A stretch of 64,000 nucleotides of DNA from JAFGPL01 sp963781805 (GCA_963781805.1 CAWAHF010000004.1:1-64000); one strand, 5' to 3'. Numbered from the stretch's first letter, positions 55,161-62,665 are shown. The notes: generated from the letters alone by a model not told the origin. Numbers and translations: made by a program.

Positions 55161-56164
55161 TAATTAAAAAATATTTGTAATTGAATTTCACCCAGATAAC
55201 TTAGTTTGGTGCCGGACTTCTGGGTTTTTAAGTCTGTCATCAATTTTGTTTTTCCTGAAATCTGATAGTTAAATCCCAATCCATACCATACATTATTGTT
55301 GGTTGCCGGATTTAACGATGTATATTTTTCAGTTAGGGCAACAGCCTGGTATTTTTTCAGGAACGTATAATTGGCCAGGGTATACCAGCCATCAGCCTTA
55401 TCCTTGTTAATATTAGCCTGGACATATTCGCCCTGTAATTCGAAGTTATCCCAATGCAGATGGGCTTCAAGCCCCCGCCTGAAATCGTCTCCTGTAATAA
55501 GACTGTCAGCTTTGTAAATGATAGTAAGGGTAGTTTTGTCGAGATGCCTGTATGCAGCCGAAACGCCAATATTTACCCATGTATTTCCGCGATTGATTAT
55601 TTTATACATCAGGCGCGAGGTGTAAAGCAACGAATTGTTCTTGCTATGGACAGGTTTATCCACATTGGCATTGAAAACCCCAAGGCTGAAATGAACAGGC
55701 AGTGAATCGCTATGAAAAGTGTATTGAACCCCTATTTCCCTGGCCATTTGCTTTTCGTTGTGAATTAAACTGTTTATAACGGCGGCCCGTTCTAATACAG
55801 GTATTTCATAGTCGGGCTGCATGCGTTGTAACATGAAATCAGGCACGAACCGTCCGGCACGGAGAGTACCATAGCTTTTCAGGTGTATATTGGCAAAGGC
55901 ATCCTGGAACATAAGCGATTCATCTTTAAATGAACGATAAACCATTTGCATTTTATAGGAGATAAAATCTGCCTTAGGAATATTGCCATATACCCAAAGC
56001 TTGGCACGTCTTATGGTAAACCCTGTAGATTTATCGAAATCGCTCCCAAGCCGGGTCTGGATATAACCATTCCATTTAGGAAGGTTTTCCGATTGAGAAA
56101 AGACGGGAAACGAGGATAATAGCAAGCCTGCACCTGCAATAACTAATGATAAATTCGGCTTCAT
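55160..56164 (-). CDS. phosphate-selective-porin-like outer membrane protein (OprO/OprP type)
   Basis: A signal peptide (about 1-24) is followed by amphipathic strands such as WNGYIQTRLGSDFDKSTGFTIRRAKLWVYG, typical of the porin O/P family opening, and ends LGEIQLQIFFN with a terminal aromatic. It is 334 residues, a 16-strand type barrel or slightly smaller. Its ATG overlaps the TauE stop by 4 bases and its stop overlaps the FmdE gene, so it is translated with them. An oxyanion (arsenate, sulfite, phosphate) is a plausible cargo. Confidence 0.8.
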   Translation of the reverse strand: MKPNLSLVIAGAGLLLSSFPVFSQSENLPKWNGYIQTRLGSDFDKSTGFTIRRAKLWVYGNIPKADFISYKMQMVYRSFKDESLMFQDAFANIHLKSYGTLRAGRFVPDFMLQRMQPDYEIPVLERAAVINSLIHNEKQMAREIGVQYTFHSDSLPVHFSLGVFNANVDKPVHSKNNSLLYTSRLMYKIINRGNTWVNIGVSAAYRHLDKTTLTIIYKADSLITGDDFRRGLEAHLHWDNFELQGEYVQANINKDKADGWYTLANYTFLKKYQAVALTEKYTSLNPATNNNVWYGLGFNYQISGKTKLMTDLKTQKSGTKLSYLGEIQLQIFFN

Positions 56165-56919
56165 AACTTTGAAATTACACTATAAACCATTTGAACGGCA
56201 ATGAGCAAAAGCACTACAGCGTAAACAATCTTTACCTGTTTCGATTTAGCCTTATTTGTCATGTACCTTCCGCCAAGCTGTGAGCCAATAATTACTGCAA
56301 TAACAACAATTATAGTGAGCCACCAGTTCATATGCCCCTGCGAAACGTGCCCCAGGTAGCCTGATATTGAAGAAAAAGTAACAACGAATGCTGTGGTAGC
56401 TGCTGCTTCTTTGGTTTTATAGCCCATCATCATAAGGATTGGAGCAATGATAAAACCGCCGCCCAGGCCAAGCATGCCACCAATGAAACCAGCAAAACTA
56501 CCTACAAAAAAACCTATAATGCTACGTTTTTTCATTGACATCAGGCTATCCGGCTCAGCCTGTTTCGAAGCCCAGAAGATACGAAGTGCGGCAGCCACAA
56601 CCATAATGGCAAATAATATTTTCAGGGTTTGCACCGGTACTTTATCGCTTGTCATTGCACCCAAAGGTGATGCAACTAAAGCTGTAACCGCCATTACTGC
56701 ACCACCTTTCCAGTCCACCATTTTCTTGCGGGCAAAAGGAATGAGTACCAACGCTGTGTTTAAGCCATTAAGCAGCAGACCCAGGGGAATTGCCACCGAT
56801 ACCATATCGAACCCCGCCCAATTGAGAACAGGGACATAAACCATTCCGCCACCAAGCCCCAACATGGCAAAAATGAACGAGGCAACAGCGATAATGAAAA
56901 AAACGACGATGTATAACAT
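56161..56919 (-). CDS. TauE/SafE-family membrane permease
   Basis: This 252-residue protein has about eight hydrophobic segments arranged as two repeats. Each repeat carries the family turn ALGGGMVYVP / LGLGGGFIIAPILMMMG, both present. TauE/SafE proteins move sulfite or organic anions. It is followed by the porin (4-base overlap) and preceded by FmdE protein 2 with 29 bases. Anion export in this operon is a natural reading, with sulfur- or arsenic-containing substrate unresolved. Confidence 0.88.
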   Translation of the reverse strand: MLYIVVFFIIAVASFIFAMLGLGGGMVYVPVLNWAGFDMVSVAIPLGLLLNGLNTALVLIPFARKKMVDWKGGAVMAVTALVASPLGAMTSDKVPVQTLKILFAIMVVAAALRIFWASKQAEPDSLMSMKKRSIIGFFVGSFAGFIGGMLGLGGGFIIAPILMMMGYKTKEAAATTAFVVTFSSISGYLGHVSQGHMNWWLTIIVVIAVIIGSQLGGRYMTNKAKSKQVKIVYAVVLLLIAVQMVYSVISKL

Positions 56920-56948
56920 CTTTATGAAATTTAAAAATGTATACTTTG

Positions 56949-57581
56949 TTACCTGTTCAGAACCGGGTGGTAAAATCCTGTTTCATCGGGTTCGTGCCCT
57001 GCGCAAGGGATACAAACTCTTTTTCCGTCTTTTATCCTGAGATAACGTTCGAAAACATACTCCCCGCAAACTTCGCAGGCAGCCTTGTTAAACGAACCTT
57101 TAACAGGTTTATAGGTAAAGTCAGGCAGTGAAGTAACCGAAAACAGTTCGTCATCGGTGGCATTTAAAACGATGTTGATAATGTCATCACATACCTCAGC
57201 CGGAATACCGGAAGGTTCAATACCCTGTTTGCGGTATTTAAAAAATTCATGAGGAGCAAGCTTGTCCTGGAATTCATTGCGAAGTGCAATGCGAATGCCC
57301 CCTTTGATGCCTGGATACCAGAACGTGGCGGCAATTTTGCCATAGTGCAGTTTTTCAATCATGCCTTTACCAAAGGTTGCCCCTGTTGCTGACATGATAC
57401 CATCCTGCATACATCCCTGCGGATGGCCTACGCCCATCTCGGAGAATATGTGCAACTCGTGGTCTTTGCAGCGTTCAACACCTAATTTTTGCAGTGCCAG
57501 GTTACCCATACGGTAACCTATTGGCATAAACGGACATTTGTGTCCATGAAACTCAAATGCCCAATCCGGAATTTTAACCAT
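56949..57581 (-). CDS. FmdE-family protein 2 with C-terminal zinc ribbon
   Basis: The opening FEFHGHKCPFMPIGYRMG (H12, H14, C16) is followed by GCMQDGIMSATGATFGKGMI and a zinc ribbon with C169, C172, C190 and C193, plus a short tail ending HPVLNR. It is a paralog of FmdE protein 1 with clearly diverged middle sections (for instance WYPGIKGGIRIAL against VVDRATGRAVRVT), so they are likely to have different jobs. A hairpin lies between this gene and CDF upstream. Function unknown; a metal or cofactor-binding role is plausible. Confidence 0.82.
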   Translation of the reverse strand: MVKIPDWAFEFHGHKCPFMPIGYRMGNLALQKLGVERCKDHELHIFSEMGVGHPQGCMQDGIMSATGATFGKGMIEKLHYGKIAATFWYPGIKGGIRIALRNEFQDKLAPHEFFKYRKQGIEPSGIPAEVCDDIINIVLNATDDELFSVTSLPDFTYKPVKGSFNKAACEVCGEYVFERYLRIKDGKRVCIPCAGHEPDETGFYHPVLNR

Positions 57582-57621
57582 AATTAAAAATTTTTAAATG
57601 AAACATTTATGTTATTCAGGG

Positions 57622-57656
57622 CATCTCTAAAAAGTTTTTTAAAGGTTTTAGAGGTG
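57622..57656. promoter_or_regulatory. hairpin in the CDF-FmdE2 gap (attenuator or processing site)
   Basis: CATCTCTAAAA and TTTTAGAGGTG form an 11-bp stem with one mismatch and a 13-base loop. The minus strand has no T run after it, so it is not a plain terminator; it lies in a 124-base gap of the operon. Confidence 0.5.
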
Positions 57657-57705
57657 TTGACCTTAAAATTTTTACTTTCAAAATGATTTACATCTTTGTT
57701 ATTGT

Positions 57706-58623
57706 TTACATTGAATTTGTATCTGTACAATTTTCATCTTCTGTCTCAAATTCAAGTGTTGCATGATGAATATTCACATGCTCTAACTCGATTTTGATGT
57801 TTTTCTTTATGAGGTTTAGCTGTTCAATACCCACATCCGGGTGTATGATAATGTGCGCAGTCATGGCATTTTGCGAGGTACTCATTGCCCAAACATGCAG
57901 GTGGTGAACATCGAGAACACCTTTTACTTCTTTGATTTCAGATATTACATCGTCGAGATGAATGCCTTTAGGAACTCCATCGAGTGTAAGCGAAAGGCTA
58001 TCTTTGAAAAGATTCCAGGTAGAATAAAAGATAACCAGGACAATAATCAAACTCATAAGCATATCGAGCCAATAGATTTGGAAAAGAGAAATAAGGATAC
58101 CTGAAACCACCACACCTAACGAAACGGCAGCATCCGCCATTAGGTGCAAATATGCGCCTTTCACATTCAGGTCGCTTTCTTTGTCCTTGAAAAACAACAT
58201 TGCAGAAATAGCATTTATCAATATTCCAATACCAGCAACAATGGCTACAGGTTGGCCAGAAATTACAACAGGATGATGTAACCTGTTAATACTTTCCCAG
58301 ATAATACCGCCAATAGCAATAAAAAGAACTACCGAATTGATAAGCGATACCAGAATAGTTGATTTTCGGTAGCCATACGTGAATTTATCATTTGCTTTTA
58401 GCTTAGCCAACCGGAATGCAAGTAATGCCAATGCTAAGGCTGCTACATCGCTTAGGTTATGACCAGCATCTGAAATAAGCGAAAGTGAGTTGTAATAAAA
58501 GCCTGCTGAAAGCTCAATTACCACATAAAGGGTATTGATGATAATGCCAATTACAAATGCCCTGTTCAGGTTTGCAGTATTGGGTATGTGATGGTGATGA
58601 TTATGTTCCATAATTTTAAGCAT
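57706..58623 (-). CDS. cation diffusion facilitator (CDF) metal efflux protein
   Basis: Six membrane helices are followed by a cytoplasmic C-terminal domain with the typical HHLHVWAMS motif. The transport site motifs SDAGHNLSDVAALA (about 51-64) and HLMADAAVSLGV are present, with the DxxxD-type residues expected. A His-rich N-terminus (HNHHHH) may bind zinc. It exports Zn2+, Co2+ or Cd2+. It is the sixth gene of the island, 7 bases after the ArsP permease. ATGs at codons 1 and 5 are both possible. Confidence 0.9.
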   Translation of the reverse strand: MLKIMEHNHHHHIPNTANLNRAFVIGIIINTLYVVIELSAGFYYNSLSLISDAGHNLSDVAALALALLAFRLAKLKANDKFTYGYRKSTILVSLINSVVLFIAIGGIIWESINRLHHPVVISGQPVAIVAGIGILINAISAMLFFKDKESDLNVKGAYLHLMADAAVSLGVVVSGILISLFQIYWLDMLMSLIIVLVIFYSTWNLFKDSLSLTLDGVPKGIHLDDVISEIKEVKGVLDVHHLHVWAMSTSQNAMTAHIIIHPDVGIEQLNLIKKNIKIELEHVNIHHATLEFETEDENCTDTNSM

Positions 58624-58630
58624 TTGACAA

Positions 58631-59647
58631 TTAGAATATCATGTTAAATATGAATCCGACAATCAAAATGCCGATGGCAACAATGCCAATAAAAGCTAAA
58701 ATCAAGGGTAGTTTTAAAACTTTTTTCAGGATAATCATTTCAGGTAGTGACAGGCCAATGACCGACATCATAAAAGCCAGGGCTGTACCAAGTGGCACAC
58801 CTTTTTCGATAAGCACGCTTACGATGGGTATTATCCCCGCAGCATTCGAATAAAGCGGCACGCCGATAAGTATGGATAAGGGCACGGAATACCATGTGGA
58901 TTGTCCCATTAAATGCGCCATAAAGTTTTCCGGGACATAGCCGTGAGCGGCTGCACCAACGGCAATACCTGCTACAATATATATCCAGACTTTGCCAACA
59001 ATTTCTTTTACTGCTGCGTATCCAAATTTTATACGTTGCCCGAGCGATAACCTTTCTTCCATGACTTCGGTATTTCCACTCTTTAGCTTGTATACCCAGT
59101 CTTCCACATATTTTTCGAGCTTTAACTTCCCAATCAACCAACCCGATACAATGGCAATTACCAAACCTGTGAGGATGTAGATGACAGCTACTTTCCATCC
59201 AAAAAGACCAAAAAGGAGGATTATTGCTACTTCGTTTATCATGGGAGCTGCTATCAGGAACGAAAATGTAACGCCAAGAGGGACACCGGCCTCCACAAAA
59301 CCAAGAAATAATGGAATTGCCGAACATGAACAAAACGGGGTTACAATGCCTAACAGGGCGGCCAATACATTGCCGGTAAATAATGATTTGCCTTCCAGTG
59401 CTTTTCGTGTTTTTTCGGGTGTAAAATACGTGCGGACAATGCCTACGAAAAAGATAATCAACACCAGTAACATCAATACTTTTGGCACTTCAAATATAAA
59501 GAACCGTAACGCTTCCGTAAGATGCGTCCCAGCTTTCAATCCTAATGCCCTGTTAATAAATAAATCGGACAATGGTTGCAGGTAATGATATAACAGAAAC
59601 CACGCTGCTACTCCAAGTACTATCTTTAAAAGCTTCTTCCAATCCAT
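58631..59647 (-). CDS. arsP: ArsP-family permease (organoarsenical efflux type)
   Basis: The 338-residue permease of the ArsP/YraQ (DUF318) group has about eight helices. The conserved cysteine pair of the family is C106/C108 in TPFCSCSAIPLFLGF, followed by GVPLGVTFSFLIAAPMINEVAII. Family members export trivalent methyl- or aryl-arsenicals. It has its own TCGT-N6-ACGA site 18 bases before the start, so it may be transcribed separately from arsG. Subfamily members may have other substrates, but the neighbours support arsenic. Confidence 0.88.
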   Translation of the reverse strand: MDWKKLLKIVLGVAAWFLLYHYLQPLSDLFINRALGLKAGTHLTEALRFFIFEVPKVLMLLVLIIFFVGIVRTYFTPEKTRKALEGKSLFTGNVLAALLGIVTPFCSCSAIPLFLGFVEAGVPLGVTFSFLIAAPMINEVAIILLFGLFGWKVAVIYILTGLVIAIVSGWLIGKLKLEKYVEDWVYKLKSGNTEVMEERLSLGQRIKFGYAAVKEIVGKVWIYIVAGIAVGAAAHGYVPENFMAHLMGQSTWYSVPLSILIGVPLYSNAAGIIPIVSVLIEKGVPLGTALAFMMSVIGLSLPEMIILKKVLKLPLILAFIGIVAIGILIVGFIFNMIF

Positions 59648-59664
59648 TTACTTCATCTTTAGTG

Positions 59665-59682
59665 TTTCGTAAAAACACGAAA
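59665..59682. promoter_or_regulatory. TCGT-N6-ACGA operator upstream of arsP
   Basis: TTTCGTAAAAACACGAAA is a palindrome (TTTCGT-N6-ACGAAA) in the 52-base gap between arsG and arsP. It shares its arms exactly with the arsR2 site and nearly with the arsE site. The close spacing to the arsP ATG suggests an internal promoter under ArsR control. Confidence 0.7.
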
Positions 59683-59699
59683 CAATAGTGTAAATTTTT

Positions 59700-60398
59700 T
59701 TAAAAATATATCTGAATGATATAATAAATACCCACTGCAATAAAAACAAAGGATATGATGCGGCGAAACAATAATTCAAATGTTTTTATTTTGTTATAAA
59801 AATGGGCAACATTGCCAATGGCATATGCCAGGAGCCAGGCAAAAATGATAACAGGCAAACCTGTACCAACCGCAAACACTACCGGTAGGTATAAACCACT
59901 AATACTCACAATGGTTAAAGGAACTAACATTACAAAAAACAACACCCCGCTATACGGGCAAAACGCCATGGCAAATACCATTCCCAGCAACAATGTACTC
60001 CAATAGCTTTTTTTGCTCCGTTCGCCAATTTTATCAGTTAAACCGGAAAAACCCGGAAACTTTAATTTTATAATGTCGAGCATAAACAATCCAATAAGAA
60101 TTAGAACAGGGCCAAGCAGTTTTTCTCCCCAACCTTGAAATATCATGGATATTTTCATCCGGCTTGCCCCAAAAAACAATATAATGCCCAGTGCAGTATA
60201 GCTAATTGCTCTTCCAAGGGTATAAATCAATCCACTGATGAATACGCGTTTTTGATTTTCAATATCCCTGCTTATAAATCCGATGGCTGAAATATTTGTT
60301 GCCAAAGGGCAGGGACTGATTGCTGTCATCAGCCCTAATATGAATGCAGTAATGAAAGAATACTGGGAATTTTCCAGGATATTTCGTAAGAAATCCAT
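59700..60398 (-). CDS. arsG: ArsG-family aromatic arsenical efflux permease (DsbD-like membrane protein)
   Basis: About six hydrophobic segments belong to the DsbD/CcdA-like membrane fold. The cysteine-containing turns are ISPCPLATNISAIGF (C30) and AFCPYSGVLFFVML (near 148), the two positions used by CcdA for electrons. NCBI-style annotation names the family ArsG after the aryl-arsenical system of Shewanella. It may export aromatic arsenicals or pass electrons. The stop is followed by cassette-3 satellites on the upstream side. Confidence 0.8.
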   Translation of the reverse strand: MDFLRNILENSQYSFITAFILGLMTAISPCPLATNISAIGFISRDIENQKRVFISGLIYTLGRAISYTALGIILFFGASRMKISMIFQGWGEKLLGPVLILIGLFMLDIIKLKFPGFSGLTDKIGERSKKSYWSTLLLGMVFAMAFCPYSGVLFFVMLVPLTIVSISGLYLPVVFAVGTGLPVIIFAWLLAYAIGNVAHFYNKIKTFELLFRRIISFVFIAVGIYYIIQIYF

Positions 60399-60410
60399 GA
60401 AATCAATTAT

Positions 60411-60785
60411 TTAATTATACAATGTGCTAATATGATAATGAATGGACTGTTTCGAGGTTGAAATAATACTTGAAAGCAAATTTTGTATTTCAGTTACCAT
60501 CAATAATAAGTTTTCATGAAATGGATAATTTTTGGAATGTTTACATAATAAAAGCCAATATTCTGTTTCCTCGGCTTCTTTTGCTGCAATTTTTAACTTA
60601 TGAATAAAATCTTGTTTACTTTCTCCTGATTGAGATTCCTTGACATTTGCACCAATTGAAGTTCCCGATTTTAATATTTGTCTTGCAATGACAAACATTT
60701 TCTGACTTTCAAGTTCTTCAGAAAACTCAATTATAGCCAATGCAAATTCAAAACATTTATCAAGAATAACGTTCTTCTTATTCAT
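60411..60785 (-). CDS. four-helix-bundle protein, cassette 3 (IVP type)
   Basis: The core VIARQILKSGTSIGANVKESQ and ESKQDFIHKLKIAAKEAEETEYWLLLC closely matches cassette 2. The ATG used here (MNKKN) aligns with that copy's start; an ATG three codons upstream is inside the satellite. The last residues, about IHYHISTLYN, are encoded by the left satellite arm, so the protein's tail is satellite DNA. It sits between arsG and arsF, separating two genes expected to be expressed together. Confidence 0.86.
   Translation of the reverse strand: MNKKNVILDKCFEFALAIIEFSEELESQKMFVIARQILKSGTSIGANVKESQSGESKQDFIHKLKIAAKEAEETEYWLLLCKHSKNYPFHENLLLMVTEIQNLLSSIISTSKQSIHYHISTLYN
60419..60445. repeat. satellite arm of cassette 3, left
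   Basis: ACAATGTGCTAATATGATAA, followed by TGAATG, consists of variants of an 'ATGTGCTAAT/GATAATG' satellite common in Bacteroidota. It overlaps the four-helix gene's 3' end. Confidence 0.65.
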
Positions 60786-60786
60786 A

Positions 60787-60844
60787 ATTAGCATATTAGA
60801 AATATTAACACGTTAGCATATTAATTCATTATCAAATTATCAAC
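60787..60844. repeat. satellite arm of cassette 3, right (inverted)
   Basis: Variants of ATTAGCATATTA, ACACGTTAGCATATTAA and ATTCATTATCAAATTATC read as the reverse complement of the left arm's motif (GATAATGAATTAATATGCTAACGTG). The arm overlaps the 3' end of arsF, where it encodes the last residues and stop. Confidence 0.7.
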
Positions 60845-61246
60845 AGCTTTTTTAATTTCTTCTTTTATTTTGTCTGGGTCGTGTGCATACATAAAACCCT
60901 GACTGGTAAGGTCAATCTTTTTGTTACCGCAAACAACCAATAAGGTTTGACCGCCAACACCCAATTTTTCGGCAATAGCTTTTGTACCGGTATCATCAAG
61001 ATTTAACCCCTTAAAAGCATATTCGCCTTTTTTTATCTGCTCAGGATATAGGCTTTCCAAGGCATTTTTCGCATTGTTTTCAACAGCACGGCAAGTTGCG
61101 CAACGTGTAGTGAAATGAAAGTAATATACTTCTACTTTTGTCGAAGCTGTGCTTTTTGTATCCTGTTTTTTATTGGTTTGCGCACTGCATGACCAACTGC
61201 CCAGTATTGCCAGCATAACAAAACTTAGCGTTTTGATTCGTTTCAT
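60821..61246 (-). CDS. arsF: ArsF-like nitroreductase-subunit-type lipoprotein
   Basis: A lipobox ends at C20 (LGSWSC). The conserved pair C49/C52 is in HFTTRCATCRAVENNAKNAL, and a thioredoxin-like core follows (EYAFKGLNLDDTGTKAIAEKLGVGGQTLLVVC). It is a family named ArsF, said to reduce aryl-arsenicals together with ArsE. The 141 residues end in VDNLIMN, which is coded by satellite DNA, so the original C-terminus may differ. It lies 21 bases after arsE. Confidence 0.82.
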   Translation of the reverse strand: MKRIKTLSFVMLAILGSWSCSAQTNKKQDTKSTASTKVEVYYFHFTTRCATCRAVENNAKNALESLYPEQIKKGEYAFKGLNLDDTGTKAIAEKLGVGGQTLLVVCGNKKIDLTSQGFMYAHDPDKIKEEIKKAVDNLIMN

Positions 61247-61267
61247 AATAAATCTGAATTTATATGA

Positions 61268-61504
61268 TTAATATTTATTCAATACCTGTTTGATTTCATC
61301 AGCAGATGGAACACGACCTTTGAATTCTACTTTTTCGTTTATGACTAAAGCAGGAGTAGCCATAATGTTGTACTTCATAATGTCAACTATGTCTTCTACT
61401 TTGGTAATAGTAGCATCAAAACCATTTTGTTCAACCACTTCCCGTGTGATTTTTTCAAGTGTTTTACACCGGGAACAACCGGATCCTAAAATTTTAATTT
61501 CCAT
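61268..61504 (-). CDS. ArsE-like small thioredoxin-fold protein
   Basis: This 78-residue protein has the redox pair C10/C13 in LGSGCSRCKTLEKITRE and the cis-proline segment IMATPALVINEKVEF. It belongs to the glutaredoxin-like group near TM0996/MTH895. In aryl-arsenical clusters a small thioredoxin-like gene precedes arsF and is called arsE; the order fits here, so I infer the same role. It has its own operator-like site 21 bases upstream and lies 55 bases after arsR2. Confidence 0.83.
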   Translation of the reverse strand: MEIKILGSGCSRCKTLEKITREVVEQNGFDATITKVEDIVDIMKYNIMATPALVINEKVEFKGRVPSADEIKQVLNKY

Positions 61505-61524
61505 TTTTTTTATTCTTTTAAGTG

Positions 61525-61542
61525 TTTCGGCGAATCACGAAA
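61525..61542. promoter_or_regulatory. TCGT-N6-ACGA-type site upstream of arsE
   Basis: TTTCGGCGAATCACGAAA keeps both outer half-sites (TTTCG and ACGAAA) with one changed base in the inner arm. It sits between arsR2 and arsE, suggesting a second, internally controlled start. Confidence 0.6.
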
Positions 61543-61559
61543 ATTGATTCCAAAAATTT

Positions 61560-61871
61560 TTATCGTTTAAAGAACAGGTCGAAAACCTTTGAGGCTTCTG
61601 TCCAGTTTTCTTTATTGATACAATATTTAATGTAGGGTGCGTTTATTTCGCCTTGTATCAGACCTGCATCTTTTAGTTCACTCAGATGTTGAGAAAGGGT
61701 AGAACGCGCAATGGGAAGCTCTTCGGCCATATCGCCACTATAACAGCAACGGTCGGCATTTTTTACCAAATAATCCATAATAAAAACCCGTACCGGATGC
61801 CCCAGGGCTTTGGCATAACGTGCCATTTTTTCCTGCATTTCGGTATAATATTTTTCTTTTGCTGTTTCCAT
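61560..61871 (-). CDS. ArsR-family repressor (ArsR2) of the organoarsenical operon
   Basis: The 103-residue winged-helix protein has SGDMAEELPIARSTLSQHLSELKDAGLIQGEINAPY (about 45-80). Candidate As(III) ligands are the C42-C43 pair next to the recognition region (NADRCCYSGD) and C84. It is the first gene of the long minus-strand run. Its own start is preceded by a TTTCGT-N6-ACGAAA palindrome adjoining a near-consensus -7 box, as expected of an autorepressor. Confidence 0.92.
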   Translation of the reverse strand: METAKEKYYTEMQEKMARYAKALGHPVRVFIMDYLVKNADRCCYSGDMAEELPIARSTLSQHLSELKDAGLIQGEINAPYIKYCINKENWTEASKVFDLFFKR

Positions 61872-61879
61872 AATTAGTA

Positions 61880-61905
61880 TTTCGTCTAAAAACGAAACGA
61901 AGGTA
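61880..61905 (-). promoter_or_regulatory. arsR2 promoter with TCGT-N6-ACGA operator
   Basis: TTTCGTCTAAAAACGAAA is directly followed, in plus-strand order, by CGAAGGTA. On the minus strand the latter is TACCTTCG, one base off TAnnTTTG. The -7 box and the palindrome therefore touch, so repressor binding would block the promoter or early elongation. Confidence 0.6.
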
Positions 61906-62227
61906 TGAAAAGTTTCAGAATTATGTACATTTTTTCACTTTTTATTATAAAAATCCTAAATTATCTTTTCAGAAGGGTAGTGTTTCATTGCATTTGAACT
62001 GGGAGATTATTTCGGTTGATAATTCTGGATAGTTGATTGTCCCCCGACGGCTTAGCCGGCAAACTGAATTCATTACATATTCTAAATTTGGTATTTCTTG
62101 TTATAGAAAATTCCACTTGCACCATATCAGAAATCTTTCCGATAAAATAAGTAATTTTTCTTACTATATCCAGCTTTGAATTTGGTAGGGCATCAATTGC
62201 ACAAAAAAACTAATTTTTAAATTCTAA
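61906..62227. other. upstream region of the arsenic island
   Basis: About 320 AT-rich bases between the arsR2 promoter and the MITE. Apart from a GACGGCTTAGCCGGC hairpin near 62048, nothing was recognised. Confidence 0.4.
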
Positions 62228-62463
62228 CACTACTGACCGACTAAATGCTTTTATAATCTTTATACATTTTATTTTGTAGAACCTCTACAAGGTATCACTG
62301 CCTTTGGGGTTATTTTTTTCTACAATTCCTAATCCGCTACGCGGAAATTCTCCGTAGAGCCTGTCCCGCTATAAAGCGGGAAAATAAAGTGTTGTAATAA
62401 AGCAATAAAGTAAAGATCCTATTCCACGTAGTGGATAAACAAATAATTTAGTCGGACACTACT
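62228..62463. mobile_element. 236-bp MITE, copy 2, with target duplication
   Basis: The element is the same length and orientation as the copy at 35.4 kb, with about six base differences, ends ACTACTGACCGACTAAAT and ATTTAGTCGGACACTACT. It is flanked by TAAATTCTAA on the left (62218-62227) and GAAATTCTAA on the right (62464-62473), a duplication with one mismatch. It lies upstream of the arsenic island, next to a lipoprotein gene. Confidence 0.88.
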
Positions 62464-62584
62464 GAAATTCTAATAGGATATTCAATTAAGAAATCGGAAA
62501 GGAATTTATTTCTACTCTGAAAGGTAAATTGAACTAATAAAATTTTCAGCTTTTTTTCCCCGATCCCTAAAGGATGAAAGTTGA

Positions 62585-62665
62585 AAATCAACCAGTTTCC
62601 TTAAAGAACAAAGCGAAGCAACTTCATGAACATAGAGCGTAATTAAGGTAAAAACTGGTTGATTT
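62585..62665. repeat. long inverted repeat downstream of the lipoprotein gene
   Basis: AAATCAACCAGTTT and its exact reverse complement AAACTGGTTGATTT, with an inner CCTTAA...TTAAGG pair, form a long interrupted stem. It is about 115 bases past the stop of the minus-strand lipoprotein gene and could stop or protect its transcript. Confidence 0.6.

Noticed and set aside
58740..59333. 197-residue minus-strand ORF inside arsP
   Set aside because: It is an alternative frame of arsP with unlikely composition (many Cys, Trp, Arg).
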